Assembly (NCBI GenBank): GCA_905233405.1
Contig: CAJOEG010000036.1
Location: forward strand, 577-10,618
Reading direction: 5' to 3'
Source of the DNA: an uncultured Bacteroidales bacterium
Lineage (GTDB): Bacteria > Bacteroidota > Bacteroidia > Bacteroidales > ML635J-15
Length of the DNA stretch: 10,042 bases
The notes below the pieces were generated by a model, which had not been told where the DNA came from, made no database searches, and saw only the letters and a list, made by a program, of their open reading frames with translations. Shown piece after piece: positions 1-5,531 of the stretch (within the stretch, counting starts at the first letter, position 1; every line of letters starts with the position of its first letter). The translations under genes and the position numbers were made by a program.

Positions 1-197
1 AATTTGAGTTGCTGCACTCAAACAAGCAGGGCGAAATCCACACTTTCAATTGGACGAAATATTTGTCGCGCAGTAAAGCATCATCGTATGGTGTAACAGA
101 TACATACAATTCTGTAAACAATGTTTCGTCGGGATATGGACTCAACACGTTTGACAACGATTGGGAACGCCGTGCTATAGAAGAATTTAATAAATAA
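1..197 (+). CDS. C-terminal end of an unrecognised protein (5' end outside window)
   Basis: An open frame enters from the left edge (first complete codon at position 3, Phe-Glu-Leu-Leu) and ends at TAA 195-197, leaving about 64 visible residues. The TTG at position 9 is not a convincing start, because the frame stays open upstream of it. The tail is polar and rich in Ser, Asn and Tyr, has no membrane segment, and ends with an acidic stretch (WERRAIEEFNK). I do not recognise the family. The next gene starts 4 bp after the stop on the same strand, so the two are probably co-transcribed and possibly functionally linked to the kinase-like protein. Coding status rests on this spacing and on the frame being open; the function is unknown. 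Confidence 0.6.
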   Translation, partial: FELLHSNKQGEIHTFNWTKYLSRSKASSYGVTDTYNSVNNVSSGYGLNTFDNDWERRAIEEFNK

Positions 198-201
198 CGT
201 A

Positions 202-1119
202 ATGACACCTAGGCTATTAGAAGGCGACAATGCCAAATACATATTTTTCCCCGAGGAAGCGGGCACCATACTTAACAGGACTGCATACGCAACCGTGTAT
301 GTTGGTGCCAACGCCGACACCAAGGAAAAGGTAATCCTGAAGAAAATATCACCCGCGCTCTTCGGCAACGATTCGCAAAGGTTCAAGTTCTTCGCGACTG
401 TATGCACCGAAGTCAAACTTGACGGACTTGTCGGCATCAGCGACATGATATTCGACGAAGGCGACATCTATCTAGTCTGCGAATACGTTTCGGGGCGAAC
501 CCTTAAGGAATTGATATACGACCCGAAATTTATGGACTACCGCAACGACATATTCTTCCTGCGCATAATATCAAATTGCCTTGAGACATTGTCATTCATT
601 CACAAACTGAAACTTTGCCACGGCAATCTGCGTCCCGAGAACATAATCGTGCAATGGGACGAATGCGAGGAGTTCGACTTCCTGCACCCGACGGCAAAAA
701 TCTTGAGCATTGAAAGCATAAAACTTGGTTTCAAGAATATGCCGTTAATCCGCAAAGTTGACAGTTTGTACCAAAGTCCAGAACAACTGCTTGGCTTTGA
801 AGACCTTGTCGGCGACTACAGCGATGTCTACACTATGGGATTGATATTGTACGAGGCAATTGCCCGCGAACCTGTATATTCGCCAGAAAAACCTATTGTG
901 AGACGCCAGCAGGTATTTAACAAGATTGCACAGCACTACCGTATTAATGATGAGGTTTATGCTCTCATTGAAAAGGCTACGGTGAAACCTTTCTCGTACA
1001 TCCCCGGCTCAATAAGCGAGGACGCACAGAAACTTATTGTACTTAAATCACTCAACGACAGATACCAGAACGCCGAAGCCTTCAAGAAGGACTTGGATGA
1101 ATTAATTGGAAACTTATAA
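202..1119 (+). CDS. Protein-kinase-fold protein, predicted pseudokinase
   Basis: The 305-residue protein has the outline of a Ser/Thr kinase domain over most of its length. A beta-strand region with a possible VAIK-type lysine (VILKK, K47) is followed by a hinge-like LVCEYVSGRTLKELI (91-105). The catalytic-loop remnant HGNLRPEN lies at 140-147, an APE-like QSPEQL at 191-196, and a DVW-like SDVYTMGLILYEAI at 207-220. Key residues are changed. The catalytic HRD Asp is Asn (N142). The DFG motif is replaced by Ser-Ile-Glu (169-171) in KILSIES. The glycine-rich loop near 21-34 lacks its glycines. By family knowledge, loss of both Asp residues predicts a protein that cannot transfer phosphate normally, so a binding, scaffold or allosteric role is inferred. 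It has no signal peptide or transmembrane helix and is probably cytoplasmic. The ATG at 202 lies 4 bp after the previous stop, suggesting an operon. A divergent but active atypical kinase remains possible. Confidence 0.8.
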   Translation: MTPRLLEGDNAKYIFFPEEAGTILNRTAYATVYVGANADTKEKVILKKISPALFGNDSQRFKFFATVCTEVKLDGLVGISDMIFDEGDIYLVCEYVSGRTLKELIYDPKFMDYRNDIFFLRIISNCLETLSFIHKLKLCHGNLRPENIIVQWDECEEFDFLHPTAKILSIESIKLGFKNMPLIRKVDSLYQSPEQLLGFEDLVGDYSDVYTMGLILYEAIAREPVYSPEKPIVRRQQVFNKIAQHYRINDEVYALIEKATVKPFSYIPGSISEDAQKLIVLKSLNDRYQNAEAFKKDLDELIGNL

Positions 1120-1120
1120 T

Positions 1121-1144
1121 AATGGACAATGTATAATTGATAAT
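1121..1144. repeat. Short 7-bp-register A/T-rich array
   Basis: Just after the pseudokinase stop, three heptads begin at 1121, 1128 and 1135 (AATGGAC, AATGTAT, AATTGAT), followed by AATC. Read on the - strand they resemble the TCCATTG/CTAATTA heptads in the 7848-7969 spacer, so this looks like a short, degraded, inverted copy of the same repeat type. It directly precedes a palindrome, as in the other spacer. No function can be assigned. Confidence 0.45.
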
Positions 1145-1145
1145 C

Positions 1146-1175
1146 TGTAGCGACGCGGCGTGCCACGTCGCTACA
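1146..1175. repeat. REP-like palindrome (30 bp)
   Basis: The left arm TGTAGCGACG (1146-1155) is exactly complementary to the right arm CGTCGCTACA (1166-1175). The inner bases (GG at 1157-1158 with CC at 1163-1164) can extend the stem past one C/A mismatch. The G+C-rich arms stand out against A/T-rich surroundings. No U-tract follows on the + strand, so it is a poor intrinsic terminator. GTAGCGACG-type palindromes are, to my knowledge, common dispersed intergenic repeats in Bacteroidetes and cyanobacteria. It may still protect the pseudokinase mRNA 3' end. Confidence 0.75.
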
Positions 1176-1176
1176 A

Positions 1177-1279
1177 ATCATCAAATCATCGAATCATCAA
1201 ATTATTAAATAACTTAGAAACGGCGTCAGCCAGAAACCTAGAAACTCAGAAACGTGAAACATAGAAACTAATTAAATAA
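1177..1279. repeat. Degenerate 8-bp-register array upstream of the LOG gene
   Basis: Four ATCATCAA-like units begin at 1177, 1185, 1193 and 1201 (the third is identical to the first, the others vary). The same 8-bp register continues into a GAAACNNN family starting at 1217, 1233, 1241, 1249, 1256 (one 7-bp step) and 1264, then fades into A/T-rich sequence before the ATG at 1296. The first family and the GAAAC family differ in sequence but share phase. No recognisable TAnnTTTG promoter box occurs in 1120-1295, so the LOG gene either uses an atypical promoter or is transcribed from upstream. Confidence 0.6.
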
Positions 1280-1295
1280 CTAAATCTTAAAACTT

Positions 1296-1997
1296 ATGAC
1301 AGCAGACGAAAAAAACAGAATGCAGAAGAAATGGGATACTGAAATAAAGTCCCTCGACTCGTGGAGTATGTTCAAGGTAATGGGCGAACTCGTAAACGGA
1401 TTTGACCACTACGCAAAATTAGGACCGTGCGTTGCAATATTCGGTTCGGCACGTACAAAGGAAAACAATCCTTACTACATCAATGCAGAAGAAACTGCCT
1501 GCCAACTCGTTAAGAAGGGCTATGGTATAATAACCGGTGGTGGACCTGGCATTATGGAGGCCGGTAACCGCGGAGCACAGCGTGGCGGTGGTCTCTCGGC
1601 AGGTTGCAACATAGTACTCGAATTCGAACAGGCAGCAAACAAGTACATCGACACCGACAAACTTGTTACGTTTGACTATTTCTTCACCCGCAAGACAATG
1701 TTTATGCGTTACGCACAGGGATTCATCGTTTTCCCGGGCGGTTTCGGAACTTTCGACGAACTTTTCGAGGCAATAACCTTGATACAGACAAAGAAGATTG
1801 CTAAGTTCCCGATTATCCTCTTCGGCTCAAAGTATTGGAATGGACTTTTCGAATGGGTTAAGGAATGCGTTCTCGAACAGGAACACAACATTTCTGAAAA
1901 AGACCTTGAAATTTACAACATTGTTGACACTCCCGAAGAAGCAGTAAAGATTATCGAAGACTTCTACCGCAACTACGAACACAAACCGAATTTCTAA
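1296..1997 (+). CDS. LOG-family nucleotide 5'-monophosphate phosphoribohydrolase
   Basis: The 233-residue cytoplasmic protein is a LOG-family (TIGR00730 / 'lysine decarboxylase-like') Rossmann-fold enzyme. The diagnostic motifs are present: FGSARTKE (49-56), the nucleotide-binding GGGPGIME (81-88), RKTMFMRYA (132-140) with the family Arg-Lys pair, and PGGFGTFDE (147-155). By family knowledge such enzymes hydrolyse the N-glycosidic bond of nucleoside 5'-monophosphates, releasing base and ribose 5-phosphate. Plant and some bacterial members act on cytokinin ribotides, others on ordinary purine or pyrimidine nucleotides, and the sequence alone does not decide the substrate. The older 'lysine decarboxylase' label is a misannotation. 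The length is normal and no residue appears missing. The ATG at 1296 gives the usual short charged N-terminal extension (MTADEKNRMQKKW). It is separated from the pseudokinase gene by a 176-bp repeat-rich spacer and followed by a hairpin. Confidence 0.93.
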   Translation: MTADEKNRMQKKWDTEIKSLDSWSMFKVMGELVNGFDHYAKLGPCVAIFGSARTKENNPYYINAEETACQLVKKGYGIITGGGPGIMEAGNRGAQRGGGLSAGCNIVLEFEQAANKYIDTDKLVTFDYFFTRKTMFMRYAQGFIVFPGGFGTFDELFEAITLIQTKKIAKFPIILFGSKYWNGLFEWVKECVLEQEHNISEKDLEIYNIVDTPEEAVKIIEDFYRNYEHKPNF

Positions 1998-2017
1998 AAT
2001 AGAACACAAAAAATCTT

Positions 2018-2047
2018 GGCTATCGGCAATAATTATTACCGATAGCC
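2018..2047 (+). terminator. Hairpin after the LOG gene, weak terminator or leader structure
   Basis: GGCTATCGG (2018-2026) pairs perfectly with CCGATAGCC (2039-2047). Past one C/A mismatch, AAT (2028-2030) pairs with ATT (2035-2037). It lies 20 bp after the LOG stop and 17 bp before the outer-membrane-protein ATG. On the + strand only TT follows and then A-rich sequence, so a classical U-tract is weak; reading on the - strand, a better T-run follows (AAGATTTTTT). It could attenuate read-through into the next gene or act in that gene's leader. Confidence 0.55.
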
Positions 2048-2064
2048 TTAAAAATAATAACGTT

Positions 2065-2832
2065 ATGAAACGGATGACAAGACTTGCCGCAATAGCCATA
2101 ATTGCAATTCTAACAGCCTCAATGGCAATGGCTCAGGAAACAGCACCAAAGAACGACCGCGAAAGCGTCAGAACAACAATTTACCTTTCGGGTGGAATGC
2201 AATACATAAAGGCCAAAGCCGTGAACAATGAACTTACAGGCGTAGGCTACAGCAAGTTTTCCGACATCAACTACCTGACTGGCTTCGGTATTGATGTGAC
2301 CATATACAACCGCTGGATAATTGGCGCGGAATGGGACAAAAACAACAATACGGCAACGGCAGTAAACCCCAACCTGTCGATGAGGGCGCAAATGTCAGGT
2401 TCGCGCACGATGATTCGTTTCGGATACAATGTCGTTCACAGGGACAAGTTCAACTTTTTCCCGGAAATAGGAATCGGTGGCAACCTAATAAAATTCAACA
2501 CCAAAAGTTCCTATCCCGATTCTATAGCGAGCAATTTCAGCCAGATTTTCACAACCAATGACGGAAATATGGCAACTTACACAAATTCATTCGTGAATAT
2601 TGGCGTTGGCTTTGACTTTACCGTAAGCGATTCTGAATATTCTCGAAGCGGTTGTCGTATAGGAATTCGTGCTGGTTATCAAGGTGTTCTCAGCCATTCG
2701 TGGAGTAACAACAGCAGTAACATAGAAGGACCTCGTATCAATCCTAATATGTTTTATATGAAACTTACTATTGGTTTCACCACAGAATTTAAGCATAAGT
2801 CAAATACATTGGATACATCAGGCGACCAATAG
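2065..2832 (+). CDS. Outer-membrane beta-barrel protein (porin-like, unassigned)
   Basis: The 255-residue protein starts with a clear Sec signal peptide (MKRMTRLAAIAIIAILTASMAMA, cut likely after residue 23, before QETAPK). The mature part shows alternating hydrophobic and polar strands with repeated aromatic and glycine-rich segments, for example TTIYLSGGMQYI, RTMIRFGYNVV, FFPEIGIGGNLIKF, SFVNIGVGFDFTV, CRIGIRAGYQGV and MFYMKLTIGFTTEF. This fits a small outer-membrane barrel of the OmpA-like/porin superfamily. Unlike many barrels it does not end on the last aromatic strand but carries a polar tail of about a dozen residues (HKSNTLDTSGDQ). No plug, TonB box or OmpA peptidoglycan domain is visible. 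Substrate and role are unknown. No TAnnTTTG box is visible in the short leader, so transcription through the preceding hairpin is plausible. It converges with the next gene at a 3-bp gap. Confidence 0.8.
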   Translation: MKRMTRLAAIAIIAILTASMAMAQETAPKNDRESVRTTIYLSGGMQYIKAKAVNNELTGVGYSKFSDINYLTGFGIDVTIYNRWIIGAEWDKNNNTATAVNPNLSMRAQMSGSRTMIRFGYNVVHRDKFNFFPEIGIGGNLIKFNTKSSYPDSIASNFSQIFTTNDGNMATYTNSFVNIGVGFDFTVSDSEYSRSGCRIGIRAGYQGVLSHSWSNNSSNIEGPRINPNMFYMKLTIGFTTEFKHKSNTLDTSGDQ

Positions 2833-2835
2833 GTT

Positions 2836-3648
2836 CTACCTGTAGTTTATCATATAAACGTTGGTGGCACCATCCTTTTCGCGACGTTCAATTATTCGGC
2901 TGATATTGCCGAACCTGTCGTATTCTAACGATGCGCTTGATATTTCCTCATTATTTCGGTCGAACACAGATGTTTTCACAACTTTGTCGTTCTCGTAAAT
3001 GAAAACCTTCTTTTCAGCACCACCAACTATGTGCTTACGAGTGACTTCCGAAAGAATATCGTAGTCATAATTAGTTATTTCTGGATTTTGCGCACGTCTG
3101 AAAACCAATTCCTTCTGGTCGGTGGCAATGCTCGAAATAGAACCGTTGCTTATTACTTTGCCTAACGAATCTACTTCAGAAACCACAATGCTGTCAGCCA
3201 TTCGCTCAATACGATAATTACTTGTAACAGAATTGCCGACGTAAGAAATCTGGCTTGAGAGCATATTGTCATTGTTATATTCGTAAATTGTTCCGCCAAT
3301 CATAACCGAATCGGCTGTAAAATTAACTTCCTCGAAAGGCAGATTGCGGGAATTATACTTTACGATAACAAATGATTTCGGGCGGTTGCCATCTCCGAAA
3401 TACACTATTCGCGACGGCTGTCCGTTTTCGTTATAATAAGTTTCTGAAAACAAAACTTTAGTCCTTGATATGACATTATCCTTTACCGTAACTTTCCACG
3501 TTACAGACGAATGGAATGAATTATCCTTTATTTTCTGGGAATAGTTTCTGCACGAAACCGCATCGGATTCAGTAACGGGAATCCACACTTGCGACCATCC
3601 CGCCACCGACAATAACGAAACAAATAATGTCAGCAGGAAACGCTTCAT
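2836..3648 (-). CDS. Secreted or periplasmic hypothetical protein with YD-like beta repeats
   Basis: The 270-residue protein begins with a signal peptide (MKRFLLTLFVSLLSVAGWSQ, cut likely near residue 18-20) and has no lipobox cysteine. The body contains repeated short units of the type 'tyrosine-rich strand, Asn/Asp/Gly turn, strand': ETYYNENGQPSRIVYFG, YEYNNDNMLSSQISYVG, FIYENDKVVKTSVFD and LEYDRFGNISRIIERR. These resemble the YD/RHS-like or MORN-like beta repeats often seen in exported Bacteroidetes proteins, but I cannot assign a named family. The ATG (3648-3646) immediately follows the ftsY TAA (3651-3649) with no intervening base, implying translational coupling and co-transcription with ftsY. 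Its stop lies 3 bp from the stop of the convergent outer-membrane gene. Function unknown; the ftsY link may be positional only. Confidence 0.8.
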   Translation of the reverse strand: MKRFLLTLFVSLLSVAGWSQVWIPVTESDAVSCRNYSQKIKDNSFHSSVTWKVTVKDNVISRTKVLFSETYYNENGQPSRIVYFGDGNRPKSFVIVKYNSRNLPFEEVNFTADSVMIGGTIYEYNNDNMLSSQISYVGNSVTSNYRIERMADSIVVSEVDSLGKVISNGSISSIATDQKELVFRRAQNPEITNYDYDILSEVTRKHIVGGAEKKVFIYENDKVVKTSVFDRNNEEISSASLEYDRFGNISRIIERREKDGATNVYMINYR

Positions 3649-4599
3649 TTATTTCTTGAACAAAGAATCTACAAACTCGCGCTTGTCGAACATCTGAAGG
3701 TCGTCGATGCCTTCGCCGACACCTATGTACTTGATTGGAATCTTGAACTGGTCGGAAATGCCGATAACAACGCCTCCCTTTGCAGTGCCGTCGAGTTTTG
3801 TAACAGCAAGCGAACTAACTTCGGTTGCCTTTACGAACTGCTTGGCTTGTTCGTAGGCGTTCTGTCCGGTAGAGCCGTCGAGAACCAACAGTACCTCGTG
3901 CGGTGCTTCGGGTACGAGTTTTTGCATCACGCGCTTGATTTTCGACAGTTCGTTCATCAGGTTTATCTTGTTATGCAGACGACCGGCTGTGTCGATAAGA
4001 ACAACGTCGGCACCAGATTTCTTAGCCGAAGCCAACGTGTCGTAAGCCACAGAAGCAGGGTCGGAACCCATATCCTGACGGATCATGTGTACGCCAACTC
4101 TGTCGGCCCACACCTGCAGTTGGTCGATTGCTGCGGCACGGAAAGTATCGGCAGCACCGATGTAAACATTTTTGCCCGCCTTCTTGAAATTGTTAGCCAA
4201 CTTGCCGATAGTGGTAGTCTTGCCGACACCATTAACACCTACAACCATAATTACATACGGAGACCCGTCTGGTGTGGTGAAATCGGGATTCTTCATGTCG
4301 GGACCATCTTCCATAAGTGAAGCAATGGTAGAGCGGAGAAGTTCGTTCAGTTCGTCGGTGCCGACATATTTTTCGGTCTTTACACGTTCCTTGATTTTGT
4401 CGATAATCTTTAACGTCGTATCAACGCCGACATCGGATGTTATGAGGATTTCTTCGAGTTCGTCAAGCACGTCTTCATCGACTTTCGACTTGCTGAATAT
4501 TAACCTGCTGATTTTAGAGAACAAGCCTGTACGGGTCTTTTCCAACCCGCTGTCCAACTTTTCCATCTTTTCCTTACCGAACAACCCGAAGAGTCCCAT
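3649..4599 (-). CDS. ftsY: Signal recognition particle receptor FtsY
   Basis: FtsY is the SRP-receptor GTPase that docks ribosome-SRP complexes at the inner membrane for co-translational insertion. The 316-residue form starting at 4599 (MGLFGLFGKEKMEK) shows the short amphipathic N-terminus, an NG-domain helical bundle (about 15-105), then the GTPase motifs: P-loop GVNGVGKTTT (121-130), DTFRAAA (151-157), DTAGR (203-207), TKLD (267-270) and GVGEGIDDL (293-301). I rejected the longer frame starting at 4632 because its extra residues (MLFVVFFNRFV) are encoded by the T-rich segment directly after a terminator stem, and the M at 4599 gives the usual family start. The protein lacks the long acidic A-domain of E. 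coli FtsY. It lies 81 bp downstream of the DUF4295 gene, beyond a terminator, and abuts the following secreted-protein gene. Confidence 0.97.
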   Translation of the reverse strand: MGLFGLFGKEKMEKLDSGLEKTRTGLFSKISRLIFSKSKVDEDVLDELEEILITSDVGVDTTLKIIDKIKERVKTEKYVGTDELNELLRSTIASLMEDGPDMKNPDFTTPDGSPYVIMVVGVNGVGKTTTIGKLANNFKKAGKNVYIGAADTFRAAAIDQLQVWADRVGVHMIRQDMGSDPASVAYDTLASAKKSGADVVLIDTAGRLHNKINLMNELSKIKRVMQKLVPEAPHEVLLVLDGSTGQNAYEQAKQFVKATEVSSLAVTKLDGTAKGGVVIGISDQFKIPIKYIGVGEGIDDLQMFDKREFVDSLFKK

Positions 4600-4623
4600 A
4601 ACAAAACGATTAAAAAAAACGAC

Positions 4624-4658
4624 AAAAAGCACCTGTCAAGATTTATACGGCAGGTGCT
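4624..4658 (-). terminator. Intrinsic terminator between the ribosomal-protein genes and ftsY
   Basis: Read on the - strand, AGCACCTG (4658-4651) pairs with CAGGTGCT (4635-4628). The stem can extend by C-G and G-U pairs (4649/4637, 4650/4636), leaving an 11-base loop, and it runs into TTTTT (4628-4624). A second run of eight T follows at 4619-4612. This is a good intrinsic terminator for the rpmB-rpmG-DUF4295 transcript. With ftsY starting 25 bp further on, it may act as an attenuator that lowers ftsY output relative to ribosomal proteins. No downstream promoter box is obvious. Confidence 0.8.
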
Positions 4659-4680
4659 ATAATTTCAATTGATTAAACAA

Positions 4681-4833
4681 CTATTTCTTAAAAAAATCTT
4701 TTGCAAGATCCTTGTCCATGATAGCCGACTTGAATTGATATGCGCCGGTTTCAGGATTCTTAACCATCTTTATGCACTTAACGAAGACTTGTCCGCCTTC
4801 CTTCTTAAGGGTTGCAACAACTTTCTTTGCCAT
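4681..4833 (-). CDS. DUF4295 small protein
   Basis: This 50-residue gene is easy to miss because of its size. It starts MAKKVVATLKKEGGQ at 4833 and ends KDLAKDFFKK before TAG at 4683-4681. The protein is strongly basic and Lys-rich, with a single Cys (C20) and a central GAYQFKSAIM segment. It matches the DUF4295 family that, in Bacteroidetes, regularly sits between rpmG and ftsY. The start lies 8 bp after the rpmG stop, so it is co-transcribed with the bL28 and bL33 genes, and a terminator follows its stop by about 22 bp. The size, charge and position suggest a ribosome-associated protein, but this is inference and no biochemical role can be read from the sequence. Confidence 0.92.
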   Translation of the reverse strand: MAKKVVATLKKEGGQVFVKCIKMVKNPETGAYQFKSAIMDKDLAKDFFKK

Positions 4834-4841
4834 ATCCTAAA

Positions 4842-5030
4842 CTATTTAATTTCTCTGTGAAGAGTAACCTTCTTCAGAATTGGGTTATACTTTCTCATCT
4901 CCAGTCTGTCAGGAGTGTTCTTTCTGTTCTTGGTTGTTATATACCTTGAAGTTCCCGGCAATCCAGATTCCTTATGCTCAGTGCATTCAAGTATCACCTG
5001 TACGCGATTTCCTTTACTTTTCTTTGCCAT
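4842..5030 (-). CDS. rpmG: Large-subunit ribosomal protein bL33
   Basis: The 62-residue protein (MAKKSKGNRVQVILECTEHK...) shows the bL33 core: VQVILECTEH, the ITTKNRKNTPDRLEMRKYNP segment in the middle, and a basic C-terminus ending LHREIK. Only one cysteine (C16) is present, so the four-Cys zinc ribbon is absent and this is the zinc-independent (C-minus) form. It binds 23S rRNA near the E site. It is second in the rpmB-rpmG-DUF4295 operon, 21 bp after the rpmB stop, with no Shine-Dalgarno sequence, as is usual in this phylum. Confidence 0.97.
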   Translation of the reverse strand: MAKKSKGNRVQVILECTEHKESGLPGTSRYITTKNRKNTPDRLEMRKYNPILKKVTLHREIK

Positions 5031-5051
5031 TTTTAATCCTCCCGACTAAAA

Positions 5052-5288
5052 TTATTTAACAAAACCTTTCTTTTCGGCATCCTTAAGAGCAGCCTTCAAG
5101 CCCTTCTTTGCGATAGTTCTCATTGCCGAAGTGGTAAGTCTCATTTCAACCCACTGTCCTGATTCTTCGTCAAAGATTCTCTTGGACTTCATGTTGATAT
5201 CAAATATCCTTTTTGTTCTGCGTCTTGAGTGAGATACATTGTTTCCCACCATTGCCGTTTTTCCTGTAATTTGACAAACTCGTGCCAT
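5052..5288 (-). CDS. rpmB: Large-subunit ribosomal protein bL28
   Basis: The 78-residue protein starts MARVCQITGKTAMVGNNVSHS and contains the bL28 hallmarks: the GNNVSHSRRRTKR segment (15-27) followed by the KRIF repeats (KRIFDINMKSKRIFD) and the RLTTSAMRTIAKKGL region. It has the single-Cys, zinc-independent N-terminus (CQITGK rather than CxxC). It is the first gene of the operon and follows a promoter-like sequence whose start would give a leader of about 30 nt. It is a structural component of the 50S subunit. Confidence 0.97.
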   Translation of the reverse strand: MARVCQITGKTAMVGNNVSHSRRRTKRIFDINMKSKRIFDEESGQWVEMRLTTSAMRTIAKKGLKAALKDAEKKGFVK

Positions 5289-5326
5289 AACTCTTTTATA
5301 TTATTTCTCTTTTAAATTTCGGACTG

Positions 5327-5358
5327 CAAAAGTCGCACTTTTTTACTAAACCAGCAAA
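5327..5358 (-). promoter_or_regulatory. Predicted rpmB operon promoter
   Basis: On the - strand a TTTG (5358-5355) is followed after 20 bp by GACTTTTG (5334-5327). This matches 7 of 8 positions of the Bacteroidetes -7 consensus TAnnTTTG with the usual spacing to the -33 TTTG. The start site would fall near 5320, about 30 nt before the rpmB ATG at 5288. The -7 box overlaps a small inverted repeat (GACT 5322-5325 / AGTC 5331-5334). The call rests on consensus and spacing only. Confidence 0.5.
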
Positions 5359-5480
5359 TTTTTTTCCGATGTTTTTGCTTTTTTTATCAACATAAAGTTT
5401 ATAACACTAATTATCAATCAATTACACAAGTAAAACCAGTATAACTTGCCTTTGTTTGTTAAAAATATTCTTACTTTTTC

Positions 5481-5511
5481 TTGGTATTTCAATCAAATTA
5501 GAATTATTTTG
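5481..5511 (+). promoter_or_regulatory. Predicted promoter of the T9SS protease gene
   Basis: TTG at 5481-5483 is followed after 20 bp by TTATTTTG (5504-5511), 7 of 8 matches to TAnnTTTG. A start near 5518 would leave a leader of about 14 nt before the ATG at 5532. The rest of the 243-bp divergent spacer (5289-5531) is A/T-rich and shows no other feature I can support beyond the two promoters. Confidence 0.45.
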
Positions 5512-5531
5512 CACAATAAATTACTTCGAAT

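Noticed and set aside
81..467. 128-residue open frame on the - strand
   Set aside because: It overlaps the pseudokinase start and the upstream gene tail in antisense, and has no recognisable family features.
4600..4632. Upstream ATG start for ftsY (11 extra residues)
   Set aside because: The extra residues come from the T-rich tail of the terminator, and the family begins at the MGLFGLF start.
4172..4672. 166-residue open frame on the + strand
   Set aside because: It is antisense to ftsY, whose GTPase motifs are unmistakable. The frame is low-complexity (Ser/Thr/Leu runs) and crosses the terminator.
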